Assembly: GCA_022769005.1 (NCBI GenBank)
Contig: JALEKK010000017.1
Coordinates: 1-64,000, forward strand
Direction: 5' to 3'
Source of the DNA: Lachnospiraceae bacterium
Lineage (GTDB): Bacteria > Bacillota > Clostridia > Lachnospirales > Lachnospiraceae
DNA length: 64,000 nucleotides
The notes below the pieces were generated by a model. It was not told the origin of the DNA and did no database searches. It saw nothing but the letters and a program-made list of their open reading frames with translations. Shown here piece by piece: positions 43,087-52,543 of the stretch (position 1 is the first letter of the stretch; the number at the start of each line of letters is the position of its first letter). The translations under genes were made by a program, and so were the position numbers.

Positions 43087-46000
43087 ATGAGTTACAATAT
43101 TAAAAAGCATATTCCGAAGATTCTGGTCGCCGTAATATGTATTGCGATATTATGTGTGACCGTTATTTCATTTCGCTTCACAAATGTTAAAGGCGAAAAC
43201 ACATCATCAGGAGATAATTACGACTTAAAAGAGAATGTAAACACTTCCGCCGATGATGAATTTACGGGCGGAAAAGAATACAAATATTCCGATGAAGACT
43301 TAAATGTTACGGTAACTCTTCCGAAAGAAACAGCCGTGCCTTCCGATGCGGTTCTCAGTGTTAAAAGAATTACAAATGACAACAACGGCGAACAGTACTC
43401 AGAGCTTGAAAAAAGCGCAAAGGAAGCCGTATCCGGAACATTGGAAAGCGCCGCTTATTATGATATAAGTTTCTATACTTCGGACGGAAGTTACATTGAT
43501 GTATCCGACAAGGCCAAGGTTTCCTTCGATTACAATGATAAAGTTCCGATCAACGTAACCCCCGACAACACATCAAGCAGAGTCGGAGTGCTGCATTTCA
43601 CCAACGGAACTTCCGATGCCGTTGATGTGAAAAATCTTGTAACGGATAATGACAAAGTAAACAATAATAACAATAATGTTATATCCAAAACCGATGACAA
43701 AGGCGATAAAGTTACTTCTCTTGATTTCAATACCGAAGGATTTTCAATATATGCCGTTGTTAACGTCACGGACTATAACTCCATTGAAAGCGGTCCGTAT
43801 GTCATCGTCAATACGAACCGACAGGGAAATAACGGTACGCTCTATGCTCTTACATCAAGCAAAAGCGGAAGCAACAGACTTTATTATTCCACCAATCTGT
43901 CCATGAGTAACGGAATTGTCAATACCACTTCAAGTATTACACTATGGTATTTTTCAAAAGTAGACGGAGTAACAAACGGATACAATATTAAGGCCATTGA
44001 TTCCGGCGAATATATGAGTCTGTCATCCCGAGCACTTACAACATCGTCGTCCCTTAACAATTCAACAACCATATATGTAAGAAATAACAACACCGGAACA
44101 TACCCGGGACAGGTGATGCTGTCAACCTCTTCCAACAACAACAGGCAGACTTATAATATTAACTTATACGGAGGAGGCGATCAAGGCATATTCGGTTCGT
44201 ACAATGACAACACCGGCGCCAATGAATACCTTACTCTTGCAAAATATGCGGACGCTAATTTTATTACATATGATTTCGGTCTTTCAGCTTTCAGAACCCA
44301 ATATCACTTTCCTACCGGCGGTTCATGGTACAGAAAAAACGGTAATACATATATTCAGGATTCATCATCCGAACCGACGCTGAGCTCATCCATAACTTCA
44401 ATTGCCGACGGAGAGACTCTTTCTTCCGTAAACGGAACAAAAAGCGACAACGGATATTATACATGGGTAAGAAGATCCGGAGATGCTCAAACCGCAACTT
44501 TGGCTTCTGCAGGCAAGTCCCCGGGAAAAGACATTCGCTTTGACGGCTGGGAAGCCACAATCAACGGAAAAAAATATGTATTCCCTGAGGGAGCGGCAAT
44601 AACAAAAAGCGGCACTAATGCCGTTATAACAGATGTAAACGGCAATCGTGTCACTGTTCCCACAGGTACTACCTTAAAAGGAAAGTGGACTCAGATTTCC
44701 GACGTTGTCAGGTTCTTCATCGGACGTAACGCAACCATACTCGATACGGTGGGCGATACTCAAAAAAGAGCAAATCCATTGTGGACCGGTCAGATTGCAG
44801 TAGGTCATATTTATTATGCCCAAAGCGATTATATAGGCAGCGATACCATAATGTATTCATGGGCAAATGAGGCCATAAGGAGTTCTTTTGCACATTCATT
44901 TGACCCAAACAATTTGAGTACGCAAATCGTTATTGATTATGTCACCTCCCAAGCTTCCAAAACCGCTCAGGAAAACCGATACACCCCTGCAGACGGAATC
45001 AACGCCACAGAGCTTGATACTTCTTTACTTACATATCTTTACAACCGTGAAGAAAGTATAAATATGGCTCCGGGTTCCACCTCCAACAGACCTCCGGTCA
45101 GCAGTCCGAAAACATCCGACAACTTTTCAATAAGATGGTACATCGTAAAGGACGAAGGTGATGATTACCACATTGACGGCGTACTCGTAGCCAAGACAAA
45201 GGAATTATCCCTCAGTGAAAACTTCTTCGGAATAGACGAGTCGCAGGTAAATAATATAATGACGCGGGGTACGAATCCTCTCACTACGGATGTTAAAATC
45301 AACAGCAATCTTTCTGATTATCTGTCAATCAAAAATTCATCCACCGAGGATTATGACTATCTCGGAAAAACAGACGGTTCGTTGAGTTACAGATGGGTTA
45401 TTCCCGTAATCAACAATGAGCAATACACATTCATAGAGAAAGAATCCGGAACGGCTCTTTCCGGATATGATGTTACAACCCTTATAACTCATTATTATAC
45501 GGATGACACCGGCAACAATTTATCGGAGTCAAAGTTCGGACATGAAACCACAAGTGTCGACTCCACGGTTAACTCTACCAACAACCTGAGACAGCACCTG
45601 TTAGGCGGTAAATCCTACAGCCTGGTTTATGACAACTTTTACACTCCGGTTAACACAGGTTCGCTTCTGATAAAGAAATATGAATCTGACAGCGATAATA
45701 ATCCTGTTTCCTCACTTTCAGGTGCCGAGTTTAAACTCTACGGTGATAATTTACCGTCGGCAGGCGGTACTCTTGTATCAACGGTTTCATCCGACAATAA
45801 CGGATTTGTATTTTTTAATAATCTGCAAAAAAGCAAAGACTATTATCTTGTTGAGAGTACCGTTCCCAACGGTTTTGAAAATAACAGTTCGTATTGGAAA
45901 GTTACCGTCGATTCAAATGCCAATGTCTCAATTCAGCAATATGACGAATACGGCAATACGGTGGGAGATTCTAAAATTGTATATGAAGATACAACAGTCA

Positions 46001-47544
46001 ACGGAAATACAAAAAAGATAAACCATGTCTATGATATTTTAAATCATCCGGATCAGAACTCCGTGACCCTGACAGCCTCATTTTCGGGTATAACAACATC
46101 AGACCTTGATGAAATGGTAAATAAGAGCAAAAAGAACAGGGAAAACGGTTATAAAATCACTTTTCAGTCAAAGCAAAAAAACGAGGATGAAAGCCAATAC
46201 AAGGATTCGAATACGCTGTATCTTGCCGATGCCACAAGATCTGCCGACGGCAGAACCTTTACATGGGTTATCGGGCTTAATTCAGCAGATAAATTGAAGG
46301 ATTGGAAGGGAATACAGAGCAATTACATAAGTGATAAGTATTCAAATACGGTTGTACTTGTTAAAGAAGACGGAAATTCCTTAAATTCGAATTTTGATCA
46401 GAGCAACAATACCGTTTCCTTTAATGCCGCGCTTAAGGAAGATAATCACGATAAGATTTCAATAGTGAACACATATACTAACACATTTAATTTGAGAACG
46501 AAGACGGTCGATACGGATAATCCGGAAACCGTTCTCAAAGGCGCGGTATATGACATTTACGGAAGTTATGAAGAGGCTACGGACTCCGGTAAAACCGTTA
46601 CTTATACGGATCCTAAAACAGGTCAGTCCCGTACGGGATATTATATCGGCTCATCAACTTCCGACAAAGACGGTATAGCGACGTATAACAATCTTACTCT
46701 TTCAACTTCCGAGACGGAATATCCTTATATTCTGATAGAAAGAACCGCTCCGGACAAGTTCGGAAATAAAATTATAAAACCGGAAGCAAATTATGATATT
46801 CCCGATAATCAGCGTGTCATTTCGGTGCAGAGAACCACGGACGGATATTCTTCCGGATTCTATAATATGACTATAGAAAATAAACGAACCGTATTCCACC
46901 TTGTGGATATAGACTTCGATAAAAAGTGGGAGAAGATGCCTAATCTCGCAACAGCCACATTTACTCTCTATAGAAAGACAGCTTCAGAGAAAATGGCAAC
47001 GGCGCTTCCGTATAAAATAACATTGGACGGAAATACCGACGAAAATACACAAACACAGGTATATACTCCAAAAATGAAAGATGGTTCGGATGCACCTCAG
47101 GCCACTCTTACATATTCAGAAACAGCTCCGTGGCACGCAACATGGTATAATCTCCCTGTATATTCCGATACAGGCGAAGAATACACATATTACATAAAAG
47201 AAGATGATCTGAATACTCATTATCCGGAATATTATCAGAATCTTACCGATAAAATCGAGACAATGATTACATTTAACACTCCCGAGGGCAAACCTGAATC
47301 TTACATAGCTCTCCCGGCAAATAATGCATATGAACCGATAAAAAATCTTGTAATCGAAAATAAGTTAAAATTACCTTCCGTACAGCTTCCTTTTACGGGC
47401 GGAATAAGCGACAGGGGGTTAATGCTTCTTATAATCGGCGTCTGTGCAATAGCCGGCGGTGTAACAATATTCATATTAAAGACGAGAAAGAAAGCCCGTC
47501 CTGATAGATATGACGACGAATATGACGACACTGATTTAATGTGA
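43087..47544 (+). CDS. Giant LPXTG-anchored SpaA/Cna-B adhesin
   Basis: 1485 residues, secreted and wall-anchored. Signal peptide at about 1-38. The first 850 residues include long Ser/Thr/Asn-rich beta regions without a family I can name. Three Cna-B/SpaA-type domains start near residues 856 (TGSLLIKKYESD), 1133 (NLRTKTVDTDNPETVLKG) and 1269 (VDIDFDKKWEKMPNLATATF), a type that often forms internal isopeptide bonds. The sorting motif LPFTG is at 1434-1438, then a hydrophobic helix and KTRKK, but the cytoplasmic end is extended by an acidic stretch (RYDDEYDDTDLM). No sortase in the window. AGGGG precedes the ATG. Likely adhesin or pilin-like tip; ligand unknown. Confidence 0.87.
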   Translation: MSYNIKKHIPKILVAVICIAILCVTVISFRFTNVKGENTSSGDNYDLKENVNTSADDEFTGGKEYKYSDEDLNVTVTLPKETAVPSDAVLSVKRITNDNNGEQYSELEKSAKEAVSGTLESAAYYDISFYTSDGSYIDVSDKAKVSFDYNDKVPINVTPDNTSSRVGVLHFTNGTSDAVDVKNLVTDNDKVNNNNNNVISKTDDKGDKVTSLDFNTEGFSIYAVVNVTDYNSIESGPYVIVNTNRQGNNGTLYALTSSKSGSNRLYYSTNLSMSNGIVNTTSSITLWYFSKVDGVTNGYNIKAIDSGEYMSLSSRALTTSSSLNNSTTIYVRNNNTGTYPGQVMLSTSSNNNRQTYNINLYGGGDQGIFGSYNDNTGANEYLTLAKYADANFITYDFGLSAFRTQYHFPTGGSWYRKNGNTYIQDSSSEPTLSSSITSIADGETLSSVNGTKSDNGYYTWVRRSGDAQTATLASAGKSPGKDIRFDGWEATINGKKYVFPEGAAITKSGTNAVITDVNGNRVTVPTGTTLKGKWTQISDVVRFFIGRNATILDTVGDTQKRANPLWTGQIAVGHIYYAQSDYIGSDTIMYSWANEAIRSSFAHSFDPNNLSTQIVIDYVTSQASKTAQENRYTPADGINATELDTSLLTYLYNREESINMAPGSTSNRPPVSSPKTSDNFSIRWYIVKDEGDDYHIDGVLVAKTKELSLSENFFGIDESQVNNIMTRGTNPLTTDVKINSNLSDYLSIKNSSTEDYDYLGKTDGSLSYRWVIPVINNEQYTFIEKESGTALSGYDVTTLITHYYTDDTGNNLSESKFGHETTSVDSTVNSTNNLRQHLLGGKSYSLVYDNFYTPVNTGSLLIKKYESDSDNNPVSSLSGAEFKLYGDNLPSAGGTLVSTVSSDNNGFVFFNNLQKSKDYYLVESTVPNGFENNSSYWKVTVDSNANVSIQQYDEYGNTVGDSKIVYEDTTVNGNTKKINHVYDILNHPDQNSVTLTASFSGITTSDLDEMVNKSKKNRENGYKITFQSKQKNEDESQYKDSNTLYLADATRSADGRTFTWVIGLNSADKLKDWKGIQSNYISDKYSNTVVLVKEDGNSLNSNFDQSNNTVSFNAALKEDNHDKISIVNTYTNTFNLRTKTVDTDNPETVLKGAVYDIYGSYEEATDSGKTVTYTDPKTGQSRTGYYIGSSTSDKDGIATYNNLTLSTSETEYPYILIERTAPDKFGNKIIKPEANYDIPDNQRVISVQRTTDGYSSGFYNMTIENKRTVFHLVDIDFDKKWEKMPNLATATFTLYRKTASEKMATALPYKITLDGNTDENTQTQVYTPKMKDGSDAPQATLTYSETAPWHATWYNLPVYSDTGEEYTYYIKEDDLNTHYPEYYQNLTDKIETMITFNTPEGKPESYIALPANNAYEPIKNLVIENKLKLPSVQLPFTGGISDRGLMLLIIGVCAIAGGVTIFILKTRKKARPDRYDDEYDDTDLM

Positions 47545-47574
47545 TAATATTTTACTGATATATTCGGCAAAAAT

Positions 47575-47613
47575 AAAAAGAGTGGGGTACATATTAAGTA
47601 CCCCACTCTTTTT
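47575..47613. terminator. Strong bidirectional terminator after adhesin
   Basis: A perfect 16-bp inverted repeat with U-runs on both sides: AAAAAGAGTGGGGTAC (47575-47590) and GTACCCCACTCTTTTT (47598-47613). Confidence 0.93.
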
Positions 47614-47646
47614 GTACTTTTCCATGTGCAGTCATAAGTATTAAAA

Positions 47647-47676
47647 GCCCGCCGCCGTACATTCACGGCGGCGGGC
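47647..47676 (-). terminator. GC-rich terminator of the ABC exporter operon
   Basis: A perfect 12-bp stem GCCCGCCGCCGT/ACGGCGGCGGGC (47647-47658 with 47665-47676), followed on the minus strand by TTTTAATACTT. With the previous hairpin it insulates two converging transcripts. Confidence 0.85.
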
Positions 47677-47718
47677 AATACTTTAATCAGATGGTTTTAT
47701 TTATATCTGTTTATCCGT

Positions 47719-49554
47719 TTATTCATCTTCTGAAAATTGCGAATTATAAAGATCGGCATAAATACCTCCCTTTGCAAGCAATTCATTATGATTGCCCTGC
47801 TCTACGATATCCCCCTTATTAAGAACCAATATCTGATCCGCATTTTTAATTGTAGATAATCTGTGAGCTATTACAAAGCTGGTTCTGCCTTTCATAAGAT
47901 TGTCCATGGCACTTTGTATAATTGCTTCCGTTCTTGTATCAACGCTTGAAGTTGCTTCGTCAAGTATAAGCATTTTCCTGTCTGCAAGGAACGCTCTTGC
48001 TATTGTAAGAAGCTGTCTCTCTCCGAGAGAAAGGTTACTTGCGTCTTCATTTAAAACAGTATTATATCCGTCGGGCAGATTCCTTATAAAGTGATCAGCA
48101 TGGGCTGATTTGGCAGCCTGAATAACCTCTTCATCAGTAGCATTCTCCTTGCCGTATCTGAGGTTTTCCATTATGGTTCCGCCAAACAGCCACGTGTCCT
48201 GAAGAACCATACCGAACTCACTTCTTACCTCGGATCTGTCGACTTTGCCGATATCCACTCCGTCTATCTTAATTGAGCCGCTGTTAAGATCATAAAATCT
48301 CATAAGTAACTTTACCAATGTAGTCTTACCGGCACCCGTAGGACCTACAATGGCAACCTTGTTGTGAGGTTCTGCCGTAAACGTAAAGTCATTAATAATC
48401 GTCTGATTCTCAACATATCCGAAATGAACATGTTCGAACTCAACCTTGCCTTCAATATTTTCAGGAAGTGAAATCGGATTTTCCACAGGCTTCTCCGAAG
48501 GTTCGTCAATAAACTTGAATACTCTTTCCGAAGCCGCCGCCATGGTTTGAACCTGAGTCATAACCTGCGACAGCTGCTGAATAGGCTGAGCAAGATTTCT
48601 TACATATTGGATAAATGCCTGAATATCACCGATTTTAATTGTTCCGTTTATTGCAAGCATACTTCCGAATATTGCCACCGCAACATAGGCTATATTACCT
48701 ATACCAAATACTATCGGCTGCATGAGCCCGGAAATAAACTGTGACTTCCAAGCCGATGTATACATTATCTTGTTTTCATCTTTGAAGTCATTAATTACAT
48801 CCTCTTCTTTGTTAAACGCCGTAATTACAAGATGTCCGCCGTAATTCTCTTCAACCTGTCCGTTTAAAGATGCAAGGTGCTGTTGCTGTGCAATAAAGTG
48901 CTTCTGAGATTTTTTTACTGTAACTGCAATCAGTCCGAATGATAAAGGTATCATGACAACTGCGATTAACGTAAGAAGCGGATTAATCGTAAGCATCATA
49001 ACCACGACGCCTATAATTGTGGCAATTGATGTGATGACACTTGATATACTCTGGTTTAACGCCTGTCCGAGAGTATCAACATCATTGGTTATGGCAGATA
49101 ATATATCACCGTGCTTGTGACTCTCAAAATAACTCATCGGAAGGTTATTTAACTTAACCGATATGTCTTTACGCATTTTAAATGTAACGTTTTGCGCAAT
49201 ATATGCCATAAGAATATTGGCAAAGAAAGAAAACAATGCACCTATTGAATATATTATTAATACGGTAATAAGTATTCTTCCTATTGCTTCGAAATTCATT
49301 CCGCCGTTGCCCGATATTTTGCCGGAGAGGCCTGAGGCAAGTTCCGACGTTGCATTTCCGAGTATCTTTGGACCTACAACGAAAAACACCGTACTGGCAG
49401 CCGATAATGCAAATGAAACAATAATCATTATTCGGTATACGCCCATATACTTAAACAGGCGACCTATTGACTTCCAGAAATTACCTGCCTTTTCACCGGG
49501 TCCGTTGTGACCGAATGGTCCGCCGCCGTTTTTCTTCTGTCTGTTTTCAGCCAT
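47719..49554 (-). CDS. ABC exporter, catalytically complete half
   Basis: 611 residues: six-helix ABC exporter membrane domain (about 40-340), then a nucleotide-binding domain with Walker A GPTGAGKTT, Walker B MLILDEATSSVD with the catalytic Glu, and H-loop VIAHRLST. The signature loop is LSLGERQ rather than LSGGQ, which pairs with the degenerate site of the partner. Its ATG overlaps the stop of the upstream gene by one base. Heterodimeric exporters of this class move drugs, lipids or peptides; substrate unknown. Confidence 0.9.
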   Translation of the reverse strand: MAENRQKKNGGGPFGHNGPGEKAGNFWKSIGRLFKYMGVYRIMIIVSFALSAASTVFFVVGPKILGNATSELASGLSGKISGNGGMNFEAIGRILITVLIIYSIGALFSFFANILMAYIAQNVTFKMRKDISVKLNNLPMSYFESHKHGDILSAITNDVDTLGQALNQSISSVITSIATIIGVVVMMLTINPLLTLIAVVMIPLSFGLIAVTVKKSQKHFIAQQQHLASLNGQVEENYGGHLVITAFNKEEDVINDFKDENKIMYTSAWKSQFISGLMQPIVFGIGNIAYVAVAIFGSMLAINGTIKIGDIQAFIQYVRNLAQPIQQLSQVMTQVQTMAAASERVFKFIDEPSEKPVENPISLPENIEGKVEFEHVHFGYVENQTIINDFTFTAEPHNKVAIVGPTGAGKTTLVKLLMRFYDLNSGSIKIDGVDIGKVDRSEVRSEFGMVLQDTWLFGGTIMENLRYGKENATDEEVIQAAKSAHADHFIRNLPDGYNTVLNEDASNLSLGERQLLTIARAFLADRKMLILDEATSSVDTRTEAIIQSAMDNLMKGRTSFVIAHRLSTIKNADQILVLNKGDIVEQGNHNELLAKGGIYADLYNSQFSEDE

Positions 49555-51788
49555 TATTCAGCCACCTCCTTCCCGTACAGTTCCTCTTTAGATAACTGTG
49601 ACTCGGCAATTTCTCTGTATGTTTCGCAGTTCTTTAATAATTCTTCATGTGTTCCCATTCCCACGATACTGCCTTCGTCAAGTACAATAATCTGATCGGC
49701 GTTAATAATGGTGCCTACTCTTTGTGCAACAATGATAAGTGTGGCATCTTTGACTTCTTTGGAAAGGGTTTCTCTGAGCAGCTTGTCGGTCTTCATATCA
49801 AGAGCCGAGAAGCTGTCATCAAATAAAAGTATCTTAGGATGTTTTGCAAGAGCTCTTGCGATTTGAAGTCTCTGATTCTGACCTCCCGATACATTGGTAC
49901 CGCCCTGGGAAATAGGCGAATCATATTTATCTTCTTTGCTCTCAATAAACTCCTCAGCCTGTGCAATCTTTGCGGCCTTCTCTATATCTTCCATGGTTGC
50001 ATCGTCATTTCCGTATGCAATATTAGTTGCAATGGTTCCTGAGAAAAGAATTCTCTTTTGAGGAACATATCCGATTGCTTTTCTTAATGACTTAATGTCA
50101 ATATCCTTTACATTAATACCGTCTATGGTTATCTCTCCGTCCGTAACATCATATAATCTCGGTATTAATTGTATAAGAGTTGTTTTTCCGCATCCCGTAC
50201 TTCCTATAATCGCCGTTGTTTTTCCGGGTTCTGCCTTAAAGCTGATATCTTTAAGCACTATATCCCCTTCTGCTCCGTCGTATGCGAAATTGACATTTTT
50301 AAATTCGACAACACCCTTTGGATTGTTAAGCTCAACCGCATTGTCAGCATTTTTTATCGATGATTCCGTAGTAATAACTTCATCTATTCTGTCAGCCGCA
50401 ACCATTGCTCTCGGAACTATAAGCGCAAGCATTGTCAGCATCAGGAATGACATTACTATAAGCATGGAATATGTAATAAACGATGTCATTTGACCTATTT
50501 GCAATGTTCCCTCGTCGATTTTATGTCCGCCTACCCATATTATTAATACAGACATTCCAAACATAATAAACATGAGAATAGGCATAAGAAATGACATTAT
50601 TTTTCCTATAAATAACTGTGTTTTAAACAGATCTTTATTGGACTTTTCAAATCTTACTTCTTCCTTTTTCTCTCTGTTAAACGCTCTTATTACCAGCATA
50701 CCCGTAAGGATTTCTCTTGATATCCTGTTTACGTTGTCAATGAGTTTTTGAACACTTTTAAACTTAGGTACCGCCAATCCCATAAGGATCGCCAATACTC
50801 CGAATATCAAAGCTACGGCAAGGCCGATAATCCATCCCATTCCGGATCCGGTCAATATAACCTGCACAATGCCGGCCGCCGCAAGTATCGGAGAATAGAG
50901 GGCCATTCTTAGTACAAGTGTCGTGGACTGCTGAATCTGCTGAATATCGTTGGTAGTTCTTGTTATAAGTGATGCCGTTGAGAATTTCTCAATTTCAGAA
51001 TTTGAGAACTTCATGACATTTTCATACGTCTGCTCTCTTAAGTCTCTTCCGATAGCCGCACCTACTTTGGCAGCCAACAAAGCATCAATAATCATTGCAA
51101 CAGCCATTATTGCAGCGATAACAATCATTATTCCGCCGTTGGTCCATAAAAATCTCTGCTGAACGGCGTCAACGTCGACACCTGCCATTTTATCCATTTT
51201 CTTTGCATATGCTATTCCCATTGAATTTTTAATCGTAGCTCCGATTTCGTCCAATTTGGAATTAAGCTCGTTCTTCATGGATATGAGATTGTCGGAATTC
51301 ATTCTTCCCGCTTGTACCATATTAATGATGATCGGTCTCAAGTCTGCCGGGAATTCTTTTATTCCCAGCATTTCCGGAGTTATCTTTGTCTGACTGTCAC
51401 CCTGATTCATCATTTTCTCAAATGTGCTTTCGTCTACACTTGAAATCTGATTATTCATAATCAGTGCACCTGACAATTTATCGTCCAAATTATCAAGTTC
51501 CTTTTTACTTAAACTCTTAAGTTCATAAATATCTCCGTTTTCCGTATATGAATTATCCCACAGTTGCTTTTCTTCATCATCCATAAACAACTGAGCATAT
51601 TCGTATTCTTCTTTTGTTATTTTTTCCGGAGCGACATGTTCTATTCCGCTGTTTTGTATACCCGTATCTATCATTTTAGATGTATAACCCGGCAGTGTAA
51701 TATCGCACAGTGCTTCAACAATAAGGAAAATAATAAAAAGAATAACGGAGCCCTTGTACCTTCCTAAGGCATTCATCCATCTTTTCAT
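49554..51788 (-). CDS. ABC exporter, degenerate-site half with large outer loop
   Basis: 744 residues. The NBD has a normal Walker A (GSTGCGKTT) and signature (VSGGQNQRLQIARAL), but Walker B ends FDDS, with Asp replacing the catalytic Glu, and the H-loop reads IIVAQRVGT, with Gln replacing His. Both changes mark the non-catalytic site of heterodimers such as BmrCD, LmrCD and TM287/288. Between the first two helices is an added hydrophilic region of about 170 residues (roughly 40-215) that should lie outside the membrane. First ABC gene after the MarR regulator. Confidence 0.9.
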   Translation of the reverse strand: MKRWMNALGRYKGSVILFIIFLIVEALCDITLPGYTSKMIDTGIQNSGIEHVAPEKITKEEYEYAQLFMDDEEKQLWDNSYTENGDIYELKSLSKKELDNLDDKLSGALIMNNQISSVDESTFEKMMNQGDSQTKITPEMLGIKEFPADLRPIIINMVQAGRMNSDNLISMKNELNSKLDEIGATIKNSMGIAYAKKMDKMAGVDVDAVQQRFLWTNGGIMIVIAAIMAVAMIIDALLAAKVGAAIGRDLREQTYENVMKFSNSEIEKFSTASLITRTTNDIQQIQQSTTLVLRMALYSPILAAAGIVQVILTGSGMGWIIGLAVALIFGVLAILMGLAVPKFKSVQKLIDNVNRISREILTGMLVIRAFNREKKEEVRFEKSNKDLFKTQLFIGKIMSFLMPILMFIMFGMSVLIIWVGGHKIDEGTLQIGQMTSFITYSMLIVMSFLMLTMLALIVPRAMVAADRIDEVITTESSIKNADNAVELNNPKGVVEFKNVNFAYDGAEGDIVLKDISFKAEPGKTTAIIGSTGCGKTTLIQLIPRLYDVTDGEITIDGINVKDIDIKSLRKAIGYVPQKRILFSGTIATNIAYGNDDATMEDIEKAAKIAQAEEFIESKEDKYDSPISQGGTNVSGGQNQRLQIARALAKHPKILLFDDSFSALDMKTDKLLRETLSKEVKDATLIIVAQRVGTIINADQIIVLDEGSIVGMGTHEELLKNCETYREIAESQLSKEELYGKEVAE

Positions 51789-51803
51789 ATTTAACCTCTT
51801 AAA

Positions 51804-52316
51804 TTATTGCTTTTTATCGTCATTTGTAATTTTTATTACCGAATCTATCTCCTGTTTCTCCAGCACATCGGCCAAAGCGTTTATTTCATCCGTTAAATGC
51901 TTTGCCCGTTCCGTTCCGTATTCGCTGTATACTCTATTCCAATAATTCTTCATTAATAATTCAAATTTTTTTACACTTTCATACCCCTGCTCCGTAAGCT
52001 CAACATACTTTTTTCTTGCATCGTTTGTATCTGCCGTTCTTTTAATATATCCCACGGATTTAAGGTTCTTCAGCGATCTGGAAATGGCTGTAGGAAGTAT
52101 TCCGCCATGAACTCTTTTTCTCAGCTCACTTACACTTACGGGTTCGACATCCGAAAAATGCTGATATTCCCATCCGCTGATACAGTGATATATGGTCATG
52201 AGAATATATACATCCGTTGATGTAATATCAGAGAATACGGCATAAATTTTTTTATGATTCGGCTGCAGTCTCGTAAATGCTTTTAAAAGCCCTATGTGTC
52301 TGTCAAAATCGTTCAT
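51804..52316 (-). CDS. MarR-family transcriptional regulator
   Basis: 170 residues, dimeric winged-helix DNA-binding protein. The recognition region is GGILPTAISRSLKNLKSVGY, followed by the wing IKRTADTNDARKKYVELTEQG, both typical of MarR. It precedes the two exporter genes on the same strand (15-base gap), so it is probably their local repressor, controlled by the exporter's substrate. A strong palindrome overlaps its own promoter. Confidence 0.9.
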   Translation of the reverse strand: MNDFDRHIGLLKAFTRLQPNHKKIYAVFSDITSTDVYILMTIYHCISGWEYQHFSDVEPVSVSELRKRVHGGILPTAISRSLKNLKSVGYIKRTADTNDARKKYVELTEQGYESVKKFELLMKNYWNRVYSEYGTERAKHLTDEINALADVLEKQEIDSVIKITNDDKKQ

Positions 52317-52337
52317 AATGTCCTCCTTTCCGAAAAT

Positions 52338-52405
52338 ATATAACAGAGTTACTTAACACTGTTAATTAACTCTGTTATATTATCACCCGGCAACTTTAAA
52401 GTAAA
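52338..52405 (-). promoter_or_regulatory. MarR-operon promoter with nested palindromic operator
   Basis: On the minus strand -35 TTTACT (52400-52405), 17-base spacer, -10 TAATAT (52377-52382). Overlapping the -10 and the start of transcription is a perfect 14-bp inverted repeat, ATATAACAGAGTTA (52338-52351) and TAACTCTGTTATAT (52367-52380). Within the gap lies a second palindrome, TTAACA-C-TGTTAA (52353-52365). This placement suits autorepression by the MarR protein, with two overlapping sites or one extended site. Confidence 0.8.
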
Positions 52406-52436
52406 GTAAAATATAATTAAATATTGTCTAAAATAA

Positions 52437-52515
52437 AAACATGTGCAACGCCTGATATCGGCTTAATCTGATTCACTTCGTGATACAGACAACACCAAAG
52501 GCATTTCACATGTTT
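52437..52515 (-). terminator. Terminator downstream of asparaginase
   Basis: Outer arms AAACATGTG (52437-52445) and CACATGTTT (52507-52515), with inner CGCCT/AGGC and TCAC-TTCG-TGA stems. The minus-strand transcript continues CATGTTTTTATTTT. Confidence 0.75.
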
Positions 52516-52543
52516 GTTATTAATTATTATTTAAATTCATTGT

